A DNA stretch of 64,000 nt, taken from assembly GCA_020809705.1 (NCBI GenBank), contig CP085829.1:1922001-1986000 (forward strand), in the 5' to 3' direction. The notes beneath the pieces are model-generated. The model was not told the origin of the DNA and did not search any database. It saw only the letters and a list, made by a program, of their open reading frames with translations. The DNA comes from Calonectria ilicicola (lineage: Eukaryota; Ascomycota; Sordariomycetes; Hypocreales; Nectriaceae). Of this stretch, positions 1 through 9,894 are shown piece by piece (the first letter of the stretch is position 1; the number at the start of each line of letters is the position of its first letter). The position numbers and the translations under genes are program-made.

Positions 1-471
1 TTGGTTATAAGTTGTCGGCGAAGGGATCGATATCTTGGAAACGACGACATTTTTGAAGGGATAAAGGGACTTATAAGTCAAAGGGTGGGAATGAAAGAGC
101 CCTTGAGCGCACTTGGCGGGCATCAGTTACTAAAACGGCCGGCCCGGTAGGATGGGGCCGCTACCCCGCGAAGGCTGGTGTGGTGTGGGGTAGCTTTCCT
201 TGTCTGGACCAGGTCATCGGACAGTTCACAGACTGACGGGCCGTGGGATGGGGACATGGGATAATAGTGACTGGAGCAAATGAAGAAGCGAAAAAAAAAG
301 GCAAGTGAGACGCTAAGCAAAGACGTGAGGACAGGGTCTGGTAGGGACCATGTGCACCCGCGGTATGCGCCAGTTGAGGTGCCATTGGCTGCGGGAGGGA
401 TGCCCTCGCGGCATGTCATCTTGGTCCGTGGTGGCGGCTTCTAGCTGGGATACCCCTCTCAATTTTGGTAT

Positions 472-964
472 CTAGCGGCGAGTTGCAGTACCCTCGTTCA
501 GCGGTGCTTTTGTGGCGTTTAAAAATGGGAATATTGAAGAATCCGATTTGGTATCTGATGGGATCCTCTTTGGCTGCATCCAGGATGGCTCTCCGGCTGT
601 GATTTTTTGTTTCGTTCGGTGTAGGTTGATAAAAATCCAGGATTGCACAAGGATGGTGTGATGGGGTGGATGAGGTCTCGGGAATGCAGAATGGGAAGTA
701 ACAAGTTATAATGGAATGCTGCAGGCACTTACCTCGAACGCCAACGCCATCGGCATCCCGGCTACTGTCTTTTTGAGGATTGCGATCACCGGCAAACGCC
801 AGAGTACTGCGACCTGATGTGCTGGGGTCGACGAAGTCCTCGGACAAGGGACTGTTGGCTGGGAGTGAAACATCGGAAGAACTGGACAGAGTTCGACCCG
901 GCATAGAAGGCCGCAGTCGTGGGGAAAGGTAGGGCGATTTCAGAGACCTTGCAAAGCTGGCCAT
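472..964 (-). CDS. Uncertain small hypothetical protein, two exons
   Basis: I do not recognise this protein. The model starts at the ATG at 964. Exon 1 (733-964) ends at a strong GTAAGT donor, and exon 2 (472-596) follows a CACAG acceptor, giving about 118 residues. The N-terminal half is rich in Ser, Pro and Arg with no clear fold; the second half contains a short Trp-Met-Gln-Pro-Lys-Arg stretch. Open frame continues upstream of 964 to 1054 without another ATG, so an upstream exon is possible. The frame after the TAG at 472 is also open for about 50 codons, so the 3' end is uncertain too. The support is the good donor and the frame continuity, not homology. Confidence 0.35.
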
Positions 965-3902
965 GGCTCTGCTATCGATATGGTCGTCGACAGAGGTAGA
1001 TTCTCGGAGCAGATGAGGTTGCGTTACAGATGGCCTTTGTAAAACCAAGCGCAAAGGCTGCCGTATCAGAGATACGGATGTTGTGCTCAGCGCAAAGAGA
1101 AGATGGGCGATTTTTGATCCGCGACGGAGTTTACACTAGGCTGACCTGTTGGGTTGGGTTGGTGAAGCCTTCTTGACGGTTAATAACTGTTTGTGGCGGA
1201 TCGTCGACGGGCGCGCGGGATGGTAGCAGTGCCAGGGTTGAGGTAAGGAATGGCGATTGCGCAACTATTCATCAACCGCGACGAGGCGAGGTGGGGGAAT
1301 AGGTAATGAAATGAAATGAAAAAAAAAGGAGAGGACGAAGGATCAAGGCCGTTTCTGGTCGAGTAGGAAAAGATCTTGAAATGGTTGGCCTTACGGTTCA
1401 AAAAGAAGCGAGAATGAGTGCCTACTTTCGAGAGAATTGAGAGGGGGCCAGAGATGATCCGACCCGATGAAGTTTCGGTGACAACCTAAGGTAACTGTCC
1501 GCGTTTGCCCTGACACTGCCACTGCCACCTTTCCTTCCATGTCAATCTTACTACGTACCGATCCCTCTCTTCTCTTTGACCTCCGAACTGGGATAACCTA
1601 ATCATTTCGGTCAGGGTCTGGGCATGGAGGGCTCTTCTTGGCCGTGTAGGTGTGGATCCATCCCAAGGGGACCATGTAGGGTCCCACTTGGACGCTTTCT
1701 CCTCAGCGCCGTTGGTCCTTCGTAACCCACTCATGGCTTGGCAAACGAATCTGCTGTGGTAGGATCTGGAGCTCCTGTAACAGGCTCGCGTTATGGAACC
1801 CTTGGCTGGCCAGCCCATTTCGTTGGGGGAATAAATGCCAAAACCATCCATGTTGGCACATCATTTCACTTCCAGTGGGGCGGTAAAGTAGCCTCGTCAT
1901 CTCTGTCTGTACAAGAGCCACTGGCATAATAATGCTGCTAGACGATCATCAAAATTTAGTTCCTGAGTCTGTCTCCCTTTTTTTTTTTTTTTTTTTTTTG
2001 TTATTATCTGTCTGACCATGACCGAAAAAGGTTACATATTATTCGGTTGGCACCGGGGTTTGTTTCATTCTCCGCCAGCGGAAATGTGAAAACGGGATCC
2101 CCTCTTCCCTCTATGACAAACCTCGTGGAACTAACCAGGCCAGGTAACTTGACCACAGAGATTCCGTACCATTCTGCCCCGTTTCCATTGCCCATTAGCC
2201 GCTCGGCCTTGTTTGGTCCCATTGACTCCCAAATGACGCTGGTGAACGAACGGAGTCGGAACACGGCTCCGTGGAGAGCTCCAAAAGTGGATTGCTAAAA
2301 ACTTGGCAGCACATCTGGGATGACAGGCTGTTGGATGGGAGCGTCCTGCGATTGCTACCGACATTCTCTAGTGTCACTGACGAAGACAAAGCAGCGAGAG
2401 CAGTGGTTGCACCGAGCTCGCTGGGCAGCAAGATCGACTATATTTTGTTTCCCACTTCTCTCTTGCGCCCGGAAAGTCCAGGGTTCATGGATGGTAAATG
2501 TGTCTCGTCGATCGCAGGTTTGGGAGGTATCGGTGGCAGAGATAAGGCGAGGATCGTTGCCGTACACGATTACGCATACAGGACTTGTTTGCCTATCCCA
2601 TCTTCACGCCACCCAGACTGAGGGTTTTATTTGTGCAAACAGTAAATAGTTTTCTCTTGGCCACTTCCTGCACTCCAAACTTTTCTTGCCGATGTCCGTC
2701 GACGATGATAGATTGGTGATCGACCTTGATGGATCCTTTATCCAGCAGTCCTCGTGGACCTTCACATCTCCACCTTGCACTGCGCCCCATAAATTCCGAC
2801 GGATATCGGGCGACTTGCGAGCCCTAAGACCTCAAGTGATGCATAAGTGCGAATTTTGGATTTTGCTTTCTTTCGGAATGAATGTGGGCATTCAGGCGAG
2901 GAAAAACATTAATTAGATCTCTCGATGGTGTCGATTGGGGCTAATACAACTCGCGGTTCAACGACGTCATGGTACAAGGCCCACTGACTGACCCACATGG
3001 GCGCTCCCGAAATTGGCCTGTGCCTTCTAGCGATATCATCATCCCGTCGTCATGTTTGCCGTCACTGGCGACATGTGGATAGACCCTTATTTAGCCCTTG
3101 ATTCCTCTTGTCTACTCTTGGTGTTTGAACCAGACTGTTGGATAGGTCGTATCATTCCTGTCACAGTCATCATGCTCTGACAAACGCCAATCCAAAGTAA
3201 TGCTCCACCAAGCATGCTGCGACCCCGTCGCAGGGCTCGCGTGTACATTATTTATTTAAGCGCGCATACTTGCTTAGCGTCAATGGCTGCTTGGCTGGCT
3301 AGCCCAAGTCGATTTCTTGCCGTGGTTCGGCCGTGCGCAGTCTTGTGAGTGTTCAGTGCACCTGAAAATCGCGCCGTGGGCAATTGAACCAAGCCGCCGA
3401 GATAATCCACGTCAGATGGCACGGTTCTCCAATCCGACGGTCGAGATGTAGGCCCCCGATGCCACTGTTACATTCGATGATCGACCTAAGTGTCTGCAAA
3501 GGACAAGATTATGCAGCTAAATTATGCGGTATTGACAGCAAAAGCCAGGAGTATTTGTTTGCCTCAGAGGGAGAGTGTTGTACTCCTCGGACGGAATCAA
3601 CGACGTACTACGATAAGCAAGGAAAAAAAACCAAGAAGCATAACAAAAAGCGGAAATGGGCCAAGAAGAGAGGTGCTTTCTCAACACGCTACTTAGTATA
3701 TACTGCAACAGACTATTATTATATCCGACACAAGTTCTTCGTTTCTGTTTCATCAATGACATATTAGGTATTATAGACTTGGCCAAATAGCCAAACCTGG
3801 ATAGTAATACGGTGACTGTATCCGAGCTATTTGCACTCTCGATTTGTTGAAATGACAGCCATGGTCGTCGTTAATCTCTTGTATTGACATAGTTCTTATC
3901 CC
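965..3902. other. Intergenic region of 2.9 kb with a T22 tract
   Basis: No gene model can be supported on either strand. The open frames here are short, begin at non-ATG codons or lack splice continuity and conserved motifs. A run of 22 T residues lies at 1978-1999, and a short GAAAT repeat followed by a poly-A run lies near 1307-1327. The MARVEL-domain gene ends just downstream on the minus strand, so the right edge probably contains its 3' UTR. Confidence 0.5.
1978..1999. repeat. Mononucleotide T22 tract
   Basis: There are 22 consecutive T residues. Such tracts are common in fungal intergenic DNA, are length-variable and may exclude nucleosomes. No function is claimed. Confidence 0.9.
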
Positions 3903-4517
3903 TTAGACGTGTGCTCGGCCGGTGAAGCGGCTTCTGGTATCACGGTGCTTCCACCAGTATCCAAATGCTGCGAAAGTGGCAATTAACCAAAGAAGAGCAC
4001 TGGAAAGGTCAACCCAAACCGCATGTTTCATGCGTCGAATGCCGTCATCACCCTCGTCATTCTCATTGATGTACATCTATGTGTTGCAATAATGTCAGCC
4101 AATTTCTTGTATGCTGTATGGGTGGTTTCACTAAAGCCCAGTGTGCATACCTTTCCAAATACTCCAAAGAGGGCGATCCACAGGATAAAAACAATCAGGT
4201 TCCAGGCGGCAGCTACCACACCAGATTTACGCAGGACAAAGGGAATAAAGTAGAAAATGCATGTGACGGCCGAGATACCTCCCACCACCACAGCGTACAC
4301 CTAACTCGCGCACTTGGTTAGATATTTCGGTATGCGACGGGTTCCAATGACCCCAAAGCCTAGAACTCACCCATTTTGAATCGGCATACTTGCCATGTTT
4401 ATGGGCTCGGTGCAAGTCGACGCCATACAAGCCGCATGTGGTCAGAGCAAGGGCGAAACAACATAAATGTAGGGCAGAAAACAGCATGTAGCTGATAGTG
4501 ACGCTGACGAAACCCAT
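3903..4517 (-). CDS. MARVEL-domain integral membrane protein
   Basis: A 156-residue protein in three exons (4371-4517, 4151-4300, 3903-4076), all junctions in phase 0 with standard donors (GTGAGT, GTATGC) and TAG acceptors. Four hydrophobic segments are visible at roughly residues 5-32, 50-72, 75-98 and 119-142. The soluble turn after the first holds a basic His/Lys cluster, and an acidic Asn-Glu-Asn-Asp-Glu stretch precedes the fourth. This four-helix layout, with a WN motif in the third helix, is that of fungal MARVEL proteins, which sit in the plasma membrane or vesicle membranes and are linked to membrane apposition and eisosome-like domains. The exact role is unknown. The short polar C-terminus ends in a basic stretch. 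The first and last introns appear in longer frames only as read-through noise. Confidence 0.8.
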
Positions 4518-5780
4518 ATTAGAGGTAAATGATTCACTCTGACGATATGATGATGAGATGGAGGTGCTATTGGGAGTGTAGGGTATTGAGTCGTAATAGC
4601 GACTGGCGGTGTGGTGAAGACTGCGCGCTGTCGCGATGTAATCTGATGAGGTGTTGTATTAGCGGTCGGTTTCAGGAGATATGTTTTTTCCTCTCAGGTT
4701 TCGGGCCGGCGAACACAGAGCAAAGGATCAAGGAATGAGGAAAAAAGAAAACCAGGGGAAAAAGCAAAAAACGGTGAGCAAGGTGGTTAGGCTGATTGGG
4801 AGGATTGAAGGGGTTCGTCAGTATAATGATTCAAGAGAGACTTCACGAGTCAATGCTTGATGATCATAATCACAAAAAAAATTGCAAGGAACGATGCAAC
4901 ATGGATCGACTGCCCTAAACTGTAAAATGAAAGATCTACTTGCCTTTGATAAAAATCCCGTGCTGTGTTTCACTGGCTGTAAATTTGTTGACGGGAGCCA
5001 ACGCGCGAGGCCTAACCAAATACCATTGGGGTTTCAAATACAATGACGTCGTTGATTGTCCCACCTGATTTTGGCGCGCACGTGAGCGCTGGCTGGCCTT
5101 TTGCTCGCCTTTAGCAGTAGATGGGAACAAGCCCAATTCCGCAAGGCGCAGAGGCTGAGCGTTGTCTCACCGGTCCATGATAAGAAGCTAAAAGATTTGT
5201 CTCATGTTTTTTTCAAACACAGCTCTGTCTGCCTGCTTTATTCGGGTGGGCTAGAACGGGGCCTTCTGACGCCCGAAGCTCACACCGGTCCATTTTCAGG
5301 CAACCTTCGAGTAATCTGGTCGCCTCATCCGTTTTTCTTAACCCTCGGGCAGACGTCGCACACTTTTTCAATAGCTTGACATGGCTGAGCTTATTCTTCT
5401 GTCGCAATCCTGCCTAGGCAAGGTCTCTGACTTGAAAGCGCGCTCTTCTAGCCCCGCTTGCGGTGCATCGCCCGGGCTTGTATGCCATTTGCCCGGTTAC
5501 TCTGAGAACTGTTATTGGCGACTTCATAATGTTGTCAACGGACAGAAGTCTCCCGAGGTGCCTTGGGCCCATTCTGTGCTCACCAAAGATATTGCACTGC
5601 CAATAAGGCTCCTCCTCTAGCAGCGTTGAAATAGTTCGCATCCCATCTTGTAGAGAATACAAAAATGCACGAATCTGCTGCTCTTCGCTTCAGTGATTTG
5701 ACCAAAGCACACGCACAAGTCTGCCTCTATTCACAACTATTACAATTCCAATCCCAGTTCTATCAGAGATCCCTGACACC
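4518..5780. other. Divergent intergenic region
   Basis: This 1.26 kb separates the minus-strand MARVEL gene from the plus-strand mini-protein gene, so it should hold both promoters. It has A-rich blocks around 4739-4775 and 4875-4886. I found no convincing coding exon. Confidence 0.4.
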
Positions 5781-6076
5781 ATGACAAGGGGCTACTCGTA
5801 AGTCGTCTAAGTGGACTCGACTTTTGAACTAAGCTAATATTGTTTTGTAGAAAGGGTGCCCATGTTGGTTCTCGCAGATCACAAGGTCTCCCCAATCAAA
5901 GAGCTCAGTTCTGGAGATGTGTTAGTTTTGTGTCTTTCTGCATCTTTTAACTATTGATTAACATAATTTAGTGCCATTGCGGTGAAGGGTGGTTCTCAAT
6001 TGCGCTCAATCCGGGCTGCCAAAGCCACCATTGCTCACACAACTACTGCACAGATTGCCAATATTCGGCAGCCTAG
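5781..6076 (+). CDS. 63-residue Cys/His-rich mini zinc-binding-like protein
   Basis: Too short and too split to appear as a single open frame. Three exons (5781-5797, 5851-5920, 5972-6076) with introns of 53 and 51 bp join in frame into 63 residues. The donors are GTAAGT and GTTAGT and the acceptors TTGTAG and TTTAG. After a basic Gln/Arg-rich N-terminus comes Trp-Arg-Cys-Cys-His-Cys-Gly-Glu-Gly-Trp, a Leu-Asn-Pro-Gly-Cys, then His-His-Cys-Ser-His and Cys-Thr-Asp-Cys before the stop. This spacing of a W-x-C-x2-C-G pair, a single Cys, a Cys/His pair and a final C-x2-C pair is seen in many small fungal zinc-ribbon-like proteins whose core is Trp-x-Cys-x2-Cys. Function is unknown. The start is the only ATG that keeps the frame, and the second exon splits the basic region from the Cys core. 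Confidence 0.6.
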
Positions 6077-7001
6077 TTACCGGCCTGTCCGAAGACGGTT
6101 TCGGCCTTTGATACCCTTTCGCCCCTGGATTTGCACGAGACTCTTTGCGAACATTTGCCCATCGTTCCTTGCTCTGGATTTTTCTTCTACCTTTGTTTTA
6201 ACAGTTGTTTGTTTAGTTGTAAATATATGAGACGAGATAAAATGGGGAGGTCATTTTTTCATGTTTTTGTCGCAAAACGGTTTACTTGAACAGTACTCGA
6301 GTATACGAGGAAGATTGCAGAAAATTACGTTAGACAGATAGAGTTGAATGAATTCGTTTTCTATTTTACTCCAGGCATTCATCTTTGTGCGACTAAACGA
6401 GAGTAACAAGAACATCAAGGAACTTCGAATTTCACATATAGAGCTGTTTATGTTATTGGGCCGTGAGCTTTGTATCATGAACTGAAAGTTGTTAAGCACA
6501 TTATTTAAATTGTATACGTTGCAGAGTAAGAAAATAAAAAATCACTCAGTCGAATTTGGTTCATGATAAAAACGAACGGGCTTTGCCAGTAGAGCCAACA
6601 TCAGGTTTTGTTTTGAAGCTAGTGGCATAGCTCGAAGCTCAACCAGGCCATCGGAACTCAGCGCCAGGTACCACGCCAGAATATGCGACATCAATGTGAA
6701 CATGTTCACAAGCAATCGGCTAAGCCGCACCACTAGCCGCTTAAACTCGGTCTCACTGAATCTTCCGGCTTTTAGATACTTCCGCCTTGCACCTCAATTG
6801 TCGGTTGGACGCAAATCAATACATGGCTGAACTGTGCCGCACCTCTACCGAGGCATGGGTATGTATGTCCCCACTCTTGCTGGGTAGGATGAGCAGTTGT
6901 GAGAGATTCAAGACGACGGATTACACCTCCACCTTCATCTTTTCGTCCACGCCGTGGCAGACATTGCGGTATTTCAAATCATCAATAATAATTTGATAGC
7001 C
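6077..7001. other. Intergenic region, no gene seen
   Basis: It separates two plus-strand genes, so it should contain the terminator of the first and the promoter of the second. It is AT-rich around 6180-6540. Nothing coding is supported; the frame upstream of 7002 opens at a GTG (6954), not an ATG. Confidence 0.4.
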
Positions 7002-7853
7002 ATGGCAGACCTCGGGCCCCCTTTCCTCTCTGTTCCGGGCATTGCCAACTTCAGAGACATCGGAGGCACTCCGATCGCTTCTCGGCCCAACCATAGCATC
7101 AAGCCGGGCCTCGTCTTCCGGGCCGCTGAGCCCTCGCGCGTCACTGATGCTGGAATTGCTACTCTCCAGGATCTCCGGATCTCGCACGTCTATGACTTGC
7201 GCTCCGCTGTTGAAATCCAGCGCCACTCCGTCGGGATCCGCCAATGGCCCGGCGCTGAGCGCGTTTTTGCCCCCGTCTTCCGGGACGAAGACTACGGCCC
7301 AGAGGCCATCGCCCTGAGGTTTATGCGCTACTCCAGCGAAGGCACGGAGGGGTTCGTTGATACATACCGGTCCATCTGGGAATCAGGTACCGGACCCGTG
7401 GCCACTGTTCTCTCGCACTTGACCTTGCCTGATCCGACCCCGGTTCTGGTGCATTGCACGGCGGGCAAAGACCGAACCGGCGTCGTCTGCGCCATCATCC
7501 TGGCATTATGCGGAGTAGATGATGAGACTATTGCTCAAGAATATAGTCTGACCGAGGTCGGACTTGCGGAAAGGAAAGAGGAAATCCTGGCTAGCCTCCT
7601 GAAGCATGAATCTTTGCAGAACAATCGTGAGGGGGCATTGCGGCTGCTTGGAGCTAGGTGAGTCCAGATTAGACACGTGCCCCTCATCCAATGCCATTAA
7701 CAGCAGAATAGACCCGAGAATATGTTGGCAGCAATGAAGGAACTGCGTCAACAGCACGGCTCCGTGGAGCAGTATGTCCTGACGCAGTGTGGCGTATCAC
7801 AGGAGGCTATCGACCAGCTTCGAAGCAACCTGATTGTTGCGAGCACAAACTGA
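7002..7853 (+). CDS. Tyrosine/serine-type protein phosphatase (Y_phosphatase3 family)
   Basis: A 265-residue protein from two exons (7002-7657, 7712-7853) with a 54-bp intron. The splice restores the Arg-Pro-Glu-Asn-Met motif typical of the family. The N-terminus carries a Gly-Ile-Ala-Asn-Phe-Arg-Asp-Ile-Gly-Gly block, and the CX5R phosphatase loop is His151-Cys152-Thr-Ala-Gly-Lys-Asp-Arg158, so the nucleophile Cys and the phosphate-binding Arg are present. Members (PF13350) are soluble phosphatases related to bacterial and fungal dual-specificity enzymes; some act on phosphoinositides, so the substrate is open. The apparent longer start at 6954 is GTG; the first in-frame ATG is 7002. The gene runs towards the mitoribosomal gene, with only 183 bp between their stops. 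Length and motifs are complete. Confidence 0.88.
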
Positions 7854-8036
7854 TTGAATTCAAGTATTGAGGGATCAATCATGGATGGCACATATTTAGA
7901 TTAGTACATCACTTACATAAGTACATGGCTTTGGTATTGTTATTGTACAGTTGCGCCACTGGTTGGGCAAAGCGACCAGTCCTGCCCCAACCCCCAACTC
8001 CCATCCTGGGAGATATGTCATACATAAAAATACATT

Positions 8037-9188
8037 TCAAGGAACGGAGGTGGGGATCTTGACCATTCCACGTTTGCGATCCTGCAACGGCGCACCATAT
8101 CTCCAACCAGTTCCCTTCCTGGAACGGCCGTCCCGCCCAACGTCTTCAACACTGACATCTTGGAATCGGAATTGATATCGACCTGTTGACTTCACCTGCG
8201 TCTTGAGTAACGCCTTTCTTTCCCTTCTGGCTTGCTTCGCTGCCATAATATCTTCCTCCGCTTGAGTAGCTTCTTTGAAGCGTTCTAAACTCTCCTCTCG
8301 GCCTTTTCCCTCTAGAATATCTCGCTCCATTTGTATGAGTTGGGGCTGAGGCGATCGAGCGTCGGCTGAAAGGACTTTCTCATGGAATGCCTCAGCCGCA
8401 TCTTTTCGCGTAAAGTGCCGAGACTCGGACACGGGGACGAATAATTGTTGCATGGTCATGTTGTGAACATAAACCTCATTGACGGGCTCATGAGGCTCGT
8501 TCTGCTCACCCTCACGAAAAGAAGTTTTGGGCAACATCCTCATAACGGCTTTCGCATAGGGGATGGCCATCTTTTTTCCCTGTCCAGCTAGTTAGCTTTC
8601 ACACTTCAACTAAAACCAATAAAAACTGAAGTGTAAGGGTTGTGCTATCAGATTATAAAAATATTAACCATAGAGTATGTCTTCAAGACTAATCGAAAAA
8701 TTTTAAATGGTCTCATCACAGCAAAAGCATTGGGTATGATTGAAAGAAGAAAACATATAAGAGATATTACTCACATCAGAGACCCATTGCTTCTCCAACT
8801 CTTTCAATCGTACGACGGCTGCAACTCTTCTCAAGTCAACGCCCATCTCAGCGGAAACCGCCTTTAAGGCTTCTCCCCGGACTGTGACTTTTTCCCAGAT
8901 CAGGTTTCTGGTTTGGTCGTCTAGGACAGGTTGGCTTCGGAATAGTGGGTTGAGAGGAAACGGTTGATCTTGGAAGGGACCGAGGTAATTCGGGGAGGAG
9001 GGAGCCTCAGCAAGACTGGAGCCGGCGTTAGACTTGAGCCATTCATACATGCGCTGACGAGCCCTGCTCATCTTCTCGCAGCATGGCGTTGTCGAGAAGC
9101 TTCGGGCTAACGGGGCAGTTCTCGAAAGTGAGCTGGTGGCCTCGAGGCCAGCCAGCGACACTGCCGGCACGCGAATTCGAGGGGGCAT
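8037..9188 (-). CDS. Mitochondrial small-subunit ribosomal protein of the Bot1/mS45 (MRPS35) type
   Basis: A 318-residue protein in two exons (8775-9188, 8037-8579) with a 195-bp intron, phase 0. The first 40 residues are rich in Arg, Ser and Ala, have no acidic residue before an early Leu-Glu, and end in Arg-Ser-Phe-Ser-Thr-Thr, as expected for a cleaved mitochondrial targeting peptide. It is followed by a Pro-Phe-Pro-Leu-Asn-Pro-Leu-Phe-Arg-Ser block and a helix-turn-helix-like segment (Val-Ser-Ala-Glu-Met-Gly-Val, then Val-Val-Arg-Leu-Lys-Glu) characteristic of the Bot1p family (PF12298). The second exon is charged and helical with a basic C-terminus. Family members are part of the fungal mitochondrial 37S ribosomal subunit. 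It shares strand with ssk1, 700 bp upstream, but is not co-transcribed as far as can be seen. Confidence 0.82.
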
Positions 9189-9894
9189 GATTGTTACAGC
9201 TCCAGTCGGATGGGGTGCTGCATTACATGCGACTTGGGGCCAATTGGGGGGAATTGGCTTGGCCCAATTGGAAATTTGGTCGCAATGTCAAGTTGGAGGT
9301 GAGGCATTGATATAGTTGTGAGCTGTAGCAATTTTTCAACGCGGCCGGGAAATTTAATCCCCGATCCTCCGGAAACCCAAATTTGGCAAACACCCCACCT
9401 ACCTCAGCCCATTCCACCACAAGCAAAACAAAAAGGATTCCCGTAGTGTGATGGCTGTTAGGGAACAAGAACCATTAAATGGGAACTTGCAATTCAATAG
9501 TAGAATTTAGGACATGTAGTAGATGTATCAGCCTACAAATTGATATTATTCCGCATCTAACACATCATCCCTCGTTATCTCAGCTATGATGCTCTGTTCT
9601 AGCTGTTCAAAATCACATCAGCCATAAATCCTAAACTTCATTACAAATGTAGATGGGATAGCCCATATGAGCCATGCAAGAGGGGCTGATCCGCTCAGCC
9701 ACTAACAAGCGGGAGTTAGGCTGGTAAACAACACCGTCACTCTCGACGCCAACAATAAGAATGTGACGGCCGCTTGGGACCAACACCACATCAAGAACCT
9801 GCGCCCACAAAACCATATAAGAGAAAACAACCCTCCCGCCCATACCCGTAGATAAAGAATCCTATAGGTCCTTGGTGCTCACTGAGAGAAAAAC
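9189..9894. other. Intergenic region between two minus-strand genes
   Basis: This 0.7 kb holds the 3' end of the ssk1 transcript and the promoter of the mitoribosomal gene. No additional coding sequence was found. Confidence 0.4.
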
